Below are positions 50,485 through 59,094 of a stretch of 64,000 nt of DNA, one piece after another. Origin of the DNA: Cohnella sp. SGD-V74 (GTDB taxonomy: Bacteria; Bacillota; Bacilli; Paenibacillales; Paenibacillaceae); the NCBI RefSeq assembly GCF_003001675.1, contig NZ_PVYW01000002.1, positions 186,001 to 250,000 of the forward strand, in the 5' to 3' direction. The notes below the pieces were generated by a model, which saw only the letters and a program-made list of their open reading frames with translations, searched no databases and was not told the origin of the DNA. The position numbers and the translations under genes are program-made. Positions within the stretch are counted from its first letter, which is position 1. Each line of letters starts with the position of its first letter.

Positions 50485-50655
50485 GGGTATCTATCTCCTT
50501 CCGATGCCAGATACCCCACAAAGTGACGCCAAGCTTCGCAGCTTATTCCGATTACTTTGCGGGGGCCCCAAAAGCGTTTCCTGAAATTTGTATGGCAGAC
50601 CCGTGACAGGGTCATTTCAGGACCGTATGAGGCAGTCTGCAGGAGATAGATACCC
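50485..50655. repeat. Third palindromic element, abutting copy 2
   Basis: A perfect 15-bp inverted repeat, GGGTATCTATCTCCT (50485-50499) and its complement (50641-50655), bounds 171 bp. An inner CCTGAAAT/ATTTCAGG dyad lies at 50580 and 50614. It begins at the base where copy 2 ends. Confidence 0.75.
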
Positions 50656-50711
50656 ACTTTTTTTCATCGATAATTTTGTACGTCCCTGCTTACGAGACAG
50701 CCCCCTGCGCG

Positions 50712-52121
50712 CTATATAAGCTTCCTCCTTCGCTTCTGCTCGGCTGCGGTTCGCTGCCACTCCCCCTCCCTCGCCGTTCCGATTCCCGTATCGGCGGCGT
50801 ACACCACCTTGCCCCGATTCATTGTCAGGACGACTCTGCTGCGGAAGCGGCGTCCGGCGTAAGCACTGTGCCGGTGCCGGTACAGAAGCTGTTCCGCACG
50901 CAGCACATACGGAGCGTCGAGATTGACGAGCACGATGTCCGCGTCGCACCCGACAGCCAGCCTGCCTTTGCGCGGCAGCAGCCCGAACCGTTTGGCCGGA
51001 GCTTCCGACAGCACTTTGGACAGAAGAGGCAGCGGAAGCCCTCTTTTCCAATACCCTTCGTCAATAATCAGCTCCAGCATGCTCTGCGCGCCGGATATGC
51101 CCGCCCTTGCGGCAAAATAATCGTCTCCCGCCTCCGGCTTCATCCACGGTGGACAGGGAGAATGATCAGAGGCGACGAGATCGACCTTGCCCTCGGCCAG
51201 CCTCGCCCACAGCCCTTCCCTTTCGCGGGCTCCGCGGATGGGGGGAGCGCATTTGGCTAGCGTTCCCAGCCTCTCCGCCTCCTCGTCGGTAAACACGAGA
51301 TAGTGCGGACACGTCTCCACCGTGACGTTCAGCCCGTTCATCTTCGCTTCCCATGCCGCATCGATCGCTTGCGGACTGCTCAAGTGAACGAGATGAAGCG
51401 GACATTCCGTCCGTTCCGCGAACAGCAGCGCCCTGCGCACCGCATCCAGCTCGGCCGCGATCGGTCTGGCCGCCGCGTAATCCCGCGGCATGCGCGGCTT
51501 CCGCCGGGCCAGCTTCCCGGTCAGCGCCGAGACGACTTCCTCGCTCTCCGCGTGCACGGCCAGCACTCTGTTCATGCCCGAGATCGCCTTCATTCCTTCG
51601 AACAAGGCCACGTCGTCAACGGATCGAAAGCCGCCTTCCTCATGCCCCGTAGACGACATCACCGCTTTGAATCCGATAACGCCCGCTTCCGCGAGCGGCT
51701 CCAGCTCTTCCAGATTGTCGGCGGACAGCCCGCCCCACAATCCGTAATCGATATGCGATCCGATCGTCCGCGCGGCTGCCAGCTTGATTCGCAGCGCTTC
51801 CGCGCTCGCCGTCGGCGGCTGCCCGTACAACGGCATATCGAGGAACGTCGTCGCTCCCCCCGCGGCCAGCGCCGCCGAACCGCAATCAAACCCTTCCCAT
51901 TCGCCAAGCCCAGGTTCGTACAGATGCACGTGCGCGTCCACGACTCCCGCCATCGCATACAGTCCGCTTGCGTCGATGGTCGTCCTCGAGGGTACCGGGA
52001 GCTCGGAGGCGATCTGGACGATCAAGCCGTCTCTTATTCCTATATCCGCAATCTGAACGCGGTCGCGAAGCACAACGTTCGCTCCCTTGACGATACAATC
52101 GAGCATGCCTTCGTCCTGCAT
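50712..52121 (-). CDS. allB: Allantoinase / dihydroorotase-like cyclic amidohydrolase
   Basis: A 469-residue protein from ATG 52121, 7 nt after GGAGG. It opens rings such as allantoin's. Features: GLYAMAGVVDAHVHLYEPGL (metal-binding HxH), GFKAVMSSTGHEEGGF with the likely carbamylated Lys, LAVHAESEEVV, PLHLVHLSSPQAI, VTVETCPHYLVFTDEEAERL and VDLVASDHSPCPPWMKPEAG with the catalytic Asp. This set is typical of AllB. No other purine or allantoin genes are nearby, so the exact substrate is open. It is on the same strand as SulP, 107 nt away. Confidence 0.8.
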   Translation of the reverse strand: MQDEGMLDCIVKGANVVLRDRVQIADIGIRDGLIVQIASELPVPSRTTIDASGLYAMAGVVDAHVHLYEPGLGEWEGFDCGSAALAAGGATTFLDMPLYGQPPTASAEALRIKLAAARTIGSHIDYGLWGGLSADNLEELEPLAEAGVIGFKAVMSSTGHEEGGFRSVDDVALFEGMKAISGMNRVLAVHAESEEVVSALTGKLARRKPRMPRDYAAARPIAAELDAVRRALLFAERTECPLHLVHLSSPQAIDAAWEAKMNGLNVTVETCPHYLVFTDEEAERLGTLAKCAPPIRGAREREGLWARLAEGKVDLVASDHSPCPPWMKPEAGDDYFAARAGISGAQSMLELIIDEGYWKRGLPLPLLSKVLSEAPAKRFGLLPRKGRLAVGCDADIVLVNLDAPYVLRAEQLLYRHRHSAYAGRRFRSRVVLTMNRGKVVYAADTGIGTAREGEWQRTAAEQKRRRKLI

Positions 52122-52228
52122 TCTCTCCCCTCCCTGCGCGCATTTATATATGTTATATAATATAACACAAATAAACACATCAGTAGAAACGGAGAGTTTA
52201 TCCTATTTTTATGTTAATAAATATTACA

Positions 52229-53998
52229 TCATACAAAAGTTGCCGTACTCGGATGCCCGACCGTTCCGGCCGCGCACGCCGTCCGTTCCTCCGACAGCTC
52301 AGCGCATTCGCGGAAAGCATACTGCCGGCAGCCGGCGCAGCGAGCCTTGTCCAGGCAGCCCAGCGCATAGCCGATCGCTTCTCCCGTATGCGCGAAAAAC
52401 CGGTCCCTCCCGATCTCCTCCGCCAATCCCGTCCGCTCCAGCACCTCGCGCGGCTGCTCCTGAATTCCGGATACGAGCACGACGCCGCCGACGCCGCGGA
52501 ATTCGCGGACCAGCGCGGCCAGATTCGCTTCCCCCGTCATATCGATCATCGGGACTTTCCCCATGCGGATAAGCAGCACGCGATGGGACTGCCCGACCAC
52601 GTCGTGCAGCGCCCGTCCGAACGACTCAGCCGCCCCGAAGAACAGCGCGCCCTCCACCGTCGCAATGCGGATTTGCGGACAATCCCGCTTCTCCGTCACC
52701 CCTTCCGGCGCCACCTTGCCGTGGCGGGCCAGCGGATCGGGCAGTACCTTGTCGACTTTGATCATGCCGCCCATCCGTTTCACGAACAGCACGACCGCCA
52801 GCACGAGTCCGGCCGTAACCGCAGCCGTCAAGTCCATGAACACGGTCAGCAGGAACGTCGCGACCAGCACGAGCGAATCGCCCGTCTTCGTTCGCAGCAG
52901 CTTGGCGAAATTGCGATACTCGCTCATCTTCCACGCAACGACCATCAGCACCGGGGCCATACCGGCCAGCGGAATGCGGGAAGCCAGCGGCGCGAACAAC
53001 AGCAGCACGGCGAGCACGACCGCGCCGTGAACGATGCCCGATACGGGACTGACCGCTCCCGACTTGATGTTCGTCGCCGTTCTCGCGATCGCTCCCGTCG
53101 CCGGAATGCCGCCGAACAGCGGAGCCGCCATGTTGGCGATGCCTTGGCCGATCAACTCGCGATTGCTGTCATGGCGAGTTCCAGTCATCTCGTCCGCGAC
53201 GACGGCGGACAGAAGCGACTCGATGCTGCCGAGCATCGCGATGACGAATGCCGGATACAGCAGCTGCTCGATGCGTTCCAGCGTAATTTCCGGCAGGCGG
53301 AACGCCGGCAGCTCGCTCGGAATCGCGCCGTAGGCGGACCCGATCGTCGCCACGTTCCCGTCGAACAGCAGGCTTGCGACCAGCGTCGCTGCCAGCAGCC
53401 CCGCTAGCAGCGCGGGCAGCTTCGGCGCGTATCGCGTCGCGAGCAGGATAACCGTCAGGCTGACGAGCGCGGTCGCGATGCTGTAGCCGTCGATGAGCGG
53501 CCCATTCGCTGCGATCTCCTGCATATTCGGCAGGAACCGCTCGTGTTTCTCCAACCCTTCCATCCCGAGAAATCCGGGAATTTGACCTGTGAAAATGATG
53601 ACCGCGATGCCCGCCGTAAACCCGAGCGTCACCGGCCGGGGAATGTAACGGATGAGCGCGCCCAGCTTGAACAAACCCATCAGCAGTAGCATGACGCCCG
53701 CCATCATGCCGGCCAGCAGCAAATTTTCGTACCCGTAATGCAGCACGATCATCAGCAGCACCGGCACGAACGCTCCCGTCGGGCCTCCGATCTGAAACCT
53801 CGAGCCTCCCAGCAGAGAAATCAATACGCCTGCGATAATCGTCGTGTACAATCCGTATTGGGGACTTACGCCCGACGCGATCGCGAAAGCCATCCCGAGC
53901 GGAATGGCAACGATGCCCACGATCAATCCCGACAGCAAGTCGCGGCGCAAGGAACCGACGTTGTAATCCGCAAATCTCCCCAACCTGTGCAGCTTCAT
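52229..53998 (-). CDS. SulP-family anion transporter with STAS domain
   Basis: A 589-residue membrane protein from ATG 53998 (AAGGGG 4 nt upstream). The N-terminus has LLSGLIVGIVAIPLGMAFAI, and about ten or more hydrophobic segments follow, including the SulP signatures GGSRFQIGGPTGAFVPVLLM and NMAAPLFGGIPATGAIARTA. The C-terminal STAS domain lies at about 440-550 (VEGALFFGAAESFGRALHDV; VLLIRMGKVPMIDMTGEANL). The tail is cysteine-containing (CLDKARCAGCRQYAFREC), unusual and possibly metal-binding. It probably carries sulfate or bicarbonate. Confidence 0.9.
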   Translation of the reverse strand: MKLHRLGRFADYNVGSLRRDLLSGLIVGIVAIPLGMAFAIASGVSPQYGLYTTIIAGVLISLLGGSRFQIGGPTGAFVPVLLMIVLHYGYENLLLAGMMAGVMLLLMGLFKLGALIRYIPRPVTLGFTAGIAVIIFTGQIPGFLGMEGLEKHERFLPNMQEIAANGPLIDGYSIATALVSLTVILLATRYAPKLPALLAGLLAATLVASLLFDGNVATIGSAYGAIPSELPAFRLPEITLERIEQLLYPAFVIAMLGSIESLLSAVVADEMTGTRHDSNRELIGQGIANMAAPLFGGIPATGAIARTATNIKSGAVSPVSGIVHGAVVLAVLLLFAPLASRIPLAGMAPVLMVVAWKMSEYRNFAKLLRTKTGDSLVLVATFLLTVFMDLTAAVTAGLVLAVVLFVKRMGGMIKVDKVLPDPLARHGKVAPEGVTEKRDCPQIRIATVEGALFFGAAESFGRALHDVVGQSHRVLLIRMGKVPMIDMTGEANLAALVREFRGVGGVVLVSGIQEQPREVLERTGLAEEIGRDRFFAHTGEAIGYALGCLDKARCAGCRQYAFRECAELSEERTACAAGTVGHPSTATFV

Positions 53999-54009
53999 TT
54001 TACCCCTTC

Positions 54010-54051
54010 TTATATTTAAATATTTGATTATTTGAATATATAGAATATAAG
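54010..54051. promoter_or_regulatory. AT-rich promoter/operator region before sulP
   Basis: A dense A/T stretch with partial symmetry (ATATT…AATAT around TGATTATTTG) directly precedes the SulP gene's ribosome site. ArsR-family operators are often AT-rich dyads like this, and an ArsR gene is next door. Confidence 0.35.
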
Positions 54052-54094
54052 AGTCCAAGGAAGGAAAGTCAAAAAGGATTTACCCCGTTTTAAG

Positions 54095-54107
54095 CGGGTT
54101 TAACCCG
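54095..54107. promoter_or_regulatory. Perfect 13-bp dyad upstream of sulP
   Basis: CGGGTTTAACCCG is a perfect palindrome around a central base, about 97 nt upstream of the SulP start and after the ArsR gene. It could be a regulator site or a structural element. Confidence 0.35.
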
Positions 54108-54162
54108 ATGCGGCAAGCAAAACCGCCTTCGACGTCCTCTGCACGCAGAATCGCGTACTAAA

Positions 54163-54200
54163 AACGAGGCCGTGCTCGCCCTTCGGCGATCGACCTCGTT
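54163..54200 (-). terminator. Terminator after the ArsR-type gene
   Basis: Read on the minus strand, AACGAGG pairs with CCTCGTT around a second GATCGCC-like/GGCGAGC stem, followed by TTTAG. It lies 11 nt after the ArsR-type gene stop and separates it from sulP. Confidence 0.6.
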
Positions 54201-54210
54201 CTGCACCCGT

Positions 54211-54537
54211 TCACTCGCTTCGAATCGTCTCCAGCAGCGAGATCGCATCGACGAGATGGTTGTCGAAGATGCGTTTGGCGACTTCCAGCAGCTCCCGGAT
54301 GAGCGGGTCCCGGAGAGAGTAGATGACGTTCGTCCCGTCCTTCACGCCGCTGACGACGTTCTTCGCCCGAAGCACCGCCAGCTGCTGCGACACGGCCGAG
54401 CCTTCCAGGCCAAGCACCGCCTGGATCTCGTTGACGTTTTTCTCCCCTTCGCTCAGCACTTCCAGAATCCGAATGCGCAGCGGATGCGCGAGCGCCTTGA
54501 AGAACTCCGCTTTGAATTGCTGCAATTCACGGCTCAC
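54211..54537 (-). CDS. ArsR-family transcriptional regulator
   Basis: A 108-residue protein from GTG 54537, 7 nt after GGGGG. The winged helix is clear: ALAHPLRIRILEVLSEGEKN … LEGSAVSQQLAVLRAKNVVS, GTNVIYSLRDP. It has no cysteine, so thiol or thiolate metal sensing of the ArsR/SqrR type is unlikely. It follows corA by 14 nt and precedes sulP, one of which it may regulate. Confidence 0.88.
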   Translation of the reverse strand: MSRELQQFKAEFFKALAHPLRIRILEVLSEGEKNVNEIQAVLGLEGSAVSQQLAVLRAKNVVSGVKDGTNVIYSLRDPLIRELLEVAKRIFDNHLVDAISLLETIRSE

Positions 54538-54551
54538 GCCCTTTCCCCCTT

Positions 54552-55505
54552 TCAATCGAACCAGCCCTTGCGCTTGAACCAGGCATACATGCCGAGACCG
54601 AGCGCCAGCATGAGCCCGAGCACGATGAAGTAGCCCGCCCGCCATTCGAGCTCAGGCATGTTCACGAAGTTCATCCCGTACACGCCGGCGATAAAAGTAA
54701 GCGGCATAAAGATCGTCGTCATAACCGTGAGCGTCTTCATGATCGAGTTCATCCGATTCGAGCGCAGCGAGTCGTAGCTGTCCCGGAGATCGGCCGTCAT
54801 CTCGCGATTGGATTCGATCATCTCCGTCAGCTTGAGCAGATGATCGTAAATATCGGTAAAATAGGCGATCTGCTCCTTGATGCCCGGAATTTTGTCCGAG
54901 TTGAGCAGCCGGTACAGCAGGTCGCGCATCGGCAGCACCGTCCGGCGAATGCGCAGCAGGTCGGCCCGAATGTCATAGATCTGCTCCGTCGTCTCCTGCA
55001 GGTTGACCCTGTTCTCGCCCTGATCCTCGATCTCGTTCAGCTGATCCTCGATTTTGTACAATGTCGGAAAATAGTTGTCGACAAGCTTGTCCATCAGCAA
55101 GTACGCGACGTAATTATGGTCCTTGCCCCGGCGAACGTCCGCCTCCCGCATCCGCCGCCACGCTTCCTCGATCTCCTGCGAAGGCGCAAGATGGAACGTG
55201 ACGATGCCCCGCGGACCGAGGAAGACGTTCACTTCCTCCGCCTTGAGCGTCTCGGGATGCAGCGCATGAAGGACGAAAAAATGCGTTTCCTCGTAGTGGT
55301 CCACCTTCGGCCGCTGCAGCAGCTGCAAGCAGTCCTCGATCGCGAGCGGGTGAAATTGAAAATAGCTGTCCAGCAGCTCGGTCTCCTCCGGCTTCGGACA
55401 ATCGAAGTCGACCCAGAACCAGCCGACGTCCCGGCCCGTCAGCTCCTCCAGAGGAACATCCTCCCGCCATCGCCCGTCGTCCGTGACGGCCATAATCCGC
55501 AGCAC
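54552..55505 (-). CDS. corA: CorA-family divalent metal transporter
   Basis: About 317 residues from GTG 55505, 8 nt after GAGG; GTG 55514 is the alternative. The large cytoplasmic domain shows HPLAIEDCLQLLQRPKVDHY, FFVLHALHPE, and a helical stretch with LLRIRRTVLPMRDLLYRLLN. Two C-terminal membrane segments flank the hallmark YGMNF loop (IFMPLTFIAGVYGMNFVNMP … YFIVLGLMLALGLGMYAW). It moves Mg2+ or Co2+/Ni2+. It is transcribed with the ArsR-type gene. Confidence 0.93.
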   Translation of the reverse strand: MLRIMAVTDDGRWREDVPLEELTGRDVGWFWVDFDCPKPEETELLDSYFQFHPLAIEDCLQLLQRPKVDHYEETHFFVLHALHPETLKAEEVNVFLGPRGIVTFHLAPSQEIEEAWRRMREADVRRGKDHNYVAYLLMDKLVDNYFPTLYKIEDQLNEIEDQGENRVNLQETTEQIYDIRADLLRIRRTVLPMRDLLYRLLNSDKIPGIKEQIAYFTDIYDHLLKLTEMIESNREMTADLRDSYDSLRSNRMNSIMKTLTVMTTIFMPLTFIAGVYGMNFVNMPELEWRAGYFIVLGLMLALGLGMYAWFKRKGWFD

Positions 55506-55621
55506 TCGCCTCACCTCTTAACGTCCATTATGCCTTGAGGAGACCGCGATTGGCAACTTGCTCCTGTCCGACTTCTATCCGACTCGGCCGCAATCCGCCT
55601 TCCCCTGACCTCGCCCCGGAC

Positions 55622-57247
55622 TCAGGCATCTTGCCCGCTTCGACCGCGGATCGCGCTGCGATAGTCCTTGGGCGTCAGCCCCGTCTCGCTCCGGAAGACG
55701 CGGTTGAAGTGCCGGATGTTGGCGAATCCGGTCATCTCGGCGACGATCGTGATTTTATCGTCCGTAAGCGCCAATCTCTTCTTGGCCTCTTCCACCCTCA
55801 GGGCGGCCAGATGCTCGACGAAAGATTTGCCCGTTCTGTTTTTCAACATCGCGCTGAAATAGGCCGGATGCAGGTGCGCTTGCTCCGCAACATCCTTGAG
55901 CGTAATCGGTTCGCGGTAATGCTGCTCCAGATAGCGGAGAGCCTGGTGGACCGGATCGCGTTCCGAGGAGCGGCTGCCGGATGCGATGGCGGCGGCGAGC
56001 CGGCCGAACAGCCTTCGGCAGACCTCGATCAACTCGTCGCTGGACGAGATCGAGCAGATTTCGACCAACTGGGCGCGAATGTCCTTGTCCCCCATCCACC
56101 CCATCGTCGCGCCCGATTCCTCGGTCATTTCGTAGTAGTGGAGCACAAGCTTGCAGATTTGCTGATGCACGGTTTCCGGCGTCTGCGCCCAGCGGCACAG
56201 GCCGCCGATCGCCTCTTCCACCTTGCCGTCGATCTCGGAGACTCTCCCCTCGTTGACGGCTTCCTCCAACGCTTCCCAGGACCACTTTCCCGCTCCTGCC
56301 TTCGGCCGGGAATCCGCGGCCGCGTCTTCGTAATCGATCACCTTGTCGCCTCCGACGACAAGCCGGTACAGCAAGGCGATCTCCGCTTCCCTGTACGATC
56401 GCGGAATCGACTCCGCGCCTTCCATCGTGCTGCCGAGCCCGATCGTGACCGTCAGGTTGGACAGCGACCGGATCTGCCGGCAGATCGAGTGCGCCGTATC
56501 GATCAGCCGTTCCCGGGAGGCGACCCGGTCCGGCACGTTGGCCAGGGCGACGACCTCCGAATCGGAGAAGACGAAGGAGAAGCCGCCCAGCCGGCTGCCG
56601 ACGATCTCCTGCACGAACTGCCGGATATAGAGCTGGAAGAGCGAAGGATCCGTGCGCCCGTAGCGCTCGGGACCGACCGACTCCTTGTCCATCTTGACAA
56701 CCATGCAGGCGAAGCACGGCTCGGCCAGTCCGATGCCCAGCCGTCTTACCCCTTCCAGATCCATGTCGTTCATGCTCCCGCGCAGCAGCCCGGCGGCAAG
56801 GTGATCGCTTGCTTGCCGGCGCAAGACGTCGTCCCTCTCCCCGGGTTCCGACTGACTCGCCTTGCGCGTCGCTTCGCGGATCTCGTCCTTCACCTTGTCC
56901 AGCACCCTGGACAGTTCCTCCCTCTCGACCGGCTTCATCAAATAGTCCTTAGCTCCGTGGCGAAGGGATTGCCGAACGTACGAGAAGTCCTCATAACCGC
57001 TAATGACGATGCAGCGCAGATCGGGGAACCGCTCGCGCGCGAACTTCTGAAGCTGAATGCCGTCCATGCGGGGCATGCGAATATCCGTCAGCACGACGTC
57101 CGGCTTCAGCTCGCCGATCATCTCCATCGCCTCGTAACCGTCCTTGGCGTCCCCGACGATCTCCCAGTTCGGGTCCTCGGAAGAAATCATCGCGCGCAAC
57201 CCTTTGCGGTAGATAGCTTCGTCGTCTACGATCAATATTTTGGGCAT
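55622..57247 (-). CDS. YesN-type response regulator
   Basis: A 541-residue regulator with GGAGG 8 nt before its ATG. The receiver domain (1-120) has LIVDDE and Asp55 (VVLTDIRMP). A long middle region (about 130-430) separates it from the AraC HTH (HYREPITLKDVAEQAHLHPA … IVAEMTGFANIRHFNRVFRS). Such long forms are common in Paenibacillaceae. It follows the YesM kinase by 52 nt and presumably activates the permease-GH43-binding-protein genes. Confidence 0.92.
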   Translation of the reverse strand: MPKILIVDDEAIYRKGLRAMISSEDPNWEIVGDAKDGYEAMEMIGELKPDVVLTDIRMPRMDGIQLQKFARERFPDLRCIVISGYEDFSYVRQSLRHGAKDYLMKPVEREELSRVLDKVKDEIREATRKASQSEPGERDDVLRRQASDHLAAGLLRGSMNDMDLEGVRRLGIGLAEPCFACMVVKMDKESVGPERYGRTDPSLFQLYIRQFVQEIVGSRLGGFSFVFSDSEVVALANVPDRVASRERLIDTAHSICRQIRSLSNLTVTIGLGSTMEGAESIPRSYREAEIALLYRLVVGGDKVIDYEDAAADSRPKAGAGKWSWEALEEAVNEGRVSEIDGKVEEAIGGLCRWAQTPETVHQQICKLVLHYYEMTEESGATMGWMGDKDIRAQLVEICSISSSDELIEVCRRLFGRLAAAIASGSRSSERDPVHQALRYLEQHYREPITLKDVAEQAHLHPAYFSAMLKNRTGKSFVEHLAALRVEEAKKRLALTDDKITIVAEMTGFANIRHFNRVFRSETGLTPKDYRSAIRGRSGQDA

Positions 57248-57299
57248 GGGCGGTTCCTCCTCGGAATTTCTGCGAAAAAAGAATCGTTCCGGCGTCCGG

Positions 57300-59084
57300 T
57301 CATCGAACCGCCGGCAGCGTCATCGTCACCTTCAACCCCTGGTACGGCATGCTCTCGAACGTCAAGCCGTACGGCTCCCCGTAATGAAGCAAAATGCGGC
57401 GATGCACGTTCAGCAACCCATTCCCGGATTTGCCGCCGAGATCCTTGGACTGCCGAAGCCGGCTCCTGATCCGCTCCAGCTCGTCGTTCGTCATGCCGAT
57501 TCCATCGTCCTCGATCGCCAGCGTCAGCACGCCCGCTTTTTCCGAACCGGTCAGCCGGATCAGCCCCGAACCTACGCCCCGATCCAAGCCGTGATTGATC
57601 GCGTTCTCCACGATCGGCTGGACGATCAGCGGGATGACGACGCAGCCCAGCGCCCGCTCTTCGATCTCCTCGAGGAATCGAATGCGCTCGCCGTAGCGGA
57701 TCATCTGAATCGCCATATAGCCGTTGACATGCTTCAATTCGTCTTTCAGCGTCACGATGTCCTGCCTGCTGCTCAAGCTGTAGCGAAGCATGCGGCTTAA
57801 ATTGTTGGCCATCGTCACGATATCCCGATTCCCTTCCAATTCGGCGTTCATGCTGATCGTACCCAGCGTATTGTATAGAAAATGCGGATTGATCTTGCTC
57901 TGCAGTGCGGCGATCTGCGCGTCCTTCTCGCGAATCTCCGTCTCGTATAGCAAATATCCGAGCTCGCTGAGCTTCGACACCATCGTGTTGAACGAGCCGC
58001 CGAGCCGCCCCACTTCGTCCTGTCCCGTGACCGGAAAAGCCACCTGCAGCTCGCCCTGCTCGACCTTCCTCATCAGACGACTCAGCTTCCGCAGCGGGTG
58101 GGTCACCCGGAAAGCCGTAAATACGTTCAGGAGCATCGCCAGGCCGACGAAGCCGACGATGACGAGCGTCATGGAGCTCCGGACTTTGTGGCTGTCGCGC
58201 ATCAGCTCCTTGACCGGCACGACGCTGACCGTCGTCCAGCCCGTTACGGGCGAAGTCACGTAAGCGACCAGCGATTCCGGCATGCCTCCGGACGCGTCGA
58301 CATGGCGCACGCCCTGGCCCTGAAGCTCTCCCGGCAGCGGGGGAGCCAGATCTTCGTCCTCCCTGCGAATGACCATCCGCCCCTGCTGATCGACGATGTA
58401 CATCGATTCCCCGGCCGCCAGATTGACCTGCTGCAAAATGCCGCGAACCGCCGCCGGGTCGATATCGATGACGATATACCCGATCGTCTCCCCGGTGTCG
58501 AAGCTGCGAAGCTCGCGGGCGATCGAGAATACGTCGTAGGTCGTCCCGCTCGTCGATTTGATCTGATGCGTCGTAATGAATGTAGGCTGACCGTACAAGC
58601 CTTTGGCCCGCTTCAGCCATTCCGCGCTTTCGTCCAGAATGTAGGAGGTGACATACTGGCTGTCCGGCAGCACCACGTAAGAAGCGCCCTTCTCCCCGTA
58701 CAGCGATACGCCCATAATGTCGATGCGCCCGTTAATGAATATTTTCGAGACGAAGCCGTTCAGATGCCCGATCTGCTCCAGCGTCAGCGGCTGCCCCGGC
58801 TTTCTGTCCGCGCTCAAATACTCGAGAATTTCGTTGTACTGGTAGGGGGACAGCGTGAGCCGGTTCAGCTCGTTCATGTACGTATCGATGTTCAGCGTAA
58901 GCTGCTGGATCGTCTGCAATTGATAGGCGCCGACGTTTTTCTCCATCGCGTTCTCGAAGCTGGAGAACGTATAGACGCCCATCGCTCCGATCGGGACAAC
59001 GACAAGAAGGAAATTGATCAGGATCAATTTCCGGGCAAGCTCTTGATTGGTAAACCAGCGAACGAGGCTCCGTTTACGTTTCAT
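57300..59084 (-). CDS. YesM-type sensor histidine kinase
   Basis: A 594-residue kinase with GGAGG directly upstream. Membrane segments lie at about 19-41 (KLILINFLLVVVPIGAMGVY) and 303-325 (MTLVIVGFVGLAMLLNVFTA). The external region is dCache-like (GYIVIDIDPAAVRGIL … IVDQQGRMVIRREDED). HAMP follows, then KINPHFLYNTLGTISM with His401, and an ATPase domain (ENAINHGL, IEDDGIGM, GNGLLNVHRRI). It is part of a row with binding protein and regulator, sensing the extracellular sugar. Confidence 0.93.
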   Translation of the reverse strand: MKRKRSLVRWFTNQELARKLILINFLLVVVPIGAMGVYTFSSFENAMEKNVGAYQLQTIQQLTLNIDTYMNELNRLTLSPYQYNEILEYLSADRKPGQPLTLEQIGHLNGFVSKIFINGRIDIMGVSLYGEKGASYVVLPDSQYVTSYILDESAEWLKRAKGLYGQPTFITTHQIKSTSGTTYDVFSIARELRSFDTGETIGYIVIDIDPAAVRGILQQVNLAAGESMYIVDQQGRMVIRREDEDLAPPLPGELQGQGVRHVDASGGMPESLVAYVTSPVTGWTTVSVVPVKELMRDSHKVRSSMTLVIVGFVGLAMLLNVFTAFRVTHPLRKLSRLMRKVEQGELQVAFPVTGQDEVGRLGGSFNTMVSKLSELGYLLYETEIREKDAQIAALQSKINPHFLYNTLGTISMNAELEGNRDIVTMANNLSRMLRYSLSSRQDIVTLKDELKHVNGYMAIQMIRYGERIRFLEEIEERALGCVVIPLIVQPIVENAINHGLDRGVGSGLIRLTGSEKAGVLTLAIEDDGIGMTNDELERIRSRLRQSKDLGGKSGNGLLNVHRRILLHYGEPYGLTFESMPYQGLKVTMTLPAVR

Positions 59085-59094
59085 GTTCCCTCCG

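Larger units (their letters stand above)
50262..50704. repeat. Outer palindromic element with nested insertions
   Basis: The left arm (50262-50310, GGGGCTGTCCCGTAAG… through ATTATCGATG) and right arm (50665-50704) are about 40-bp imperfect inverted repeats. The interior consists of two other palindromic elements lying end to end (50318-50484 and 50485-50655). No coding sequence was found. The GGGGCTGTC ends resemble ends of known insertion-sequence families, so it may be an IS-derived MITE. Confidence 0.75.

Noticed and set aside
50319..50584. Coding region in the nested palindromic locus
   Set aside because: The open frame simply follows the element sequence, and similar short frames occur in the other copies; no start signal is present.
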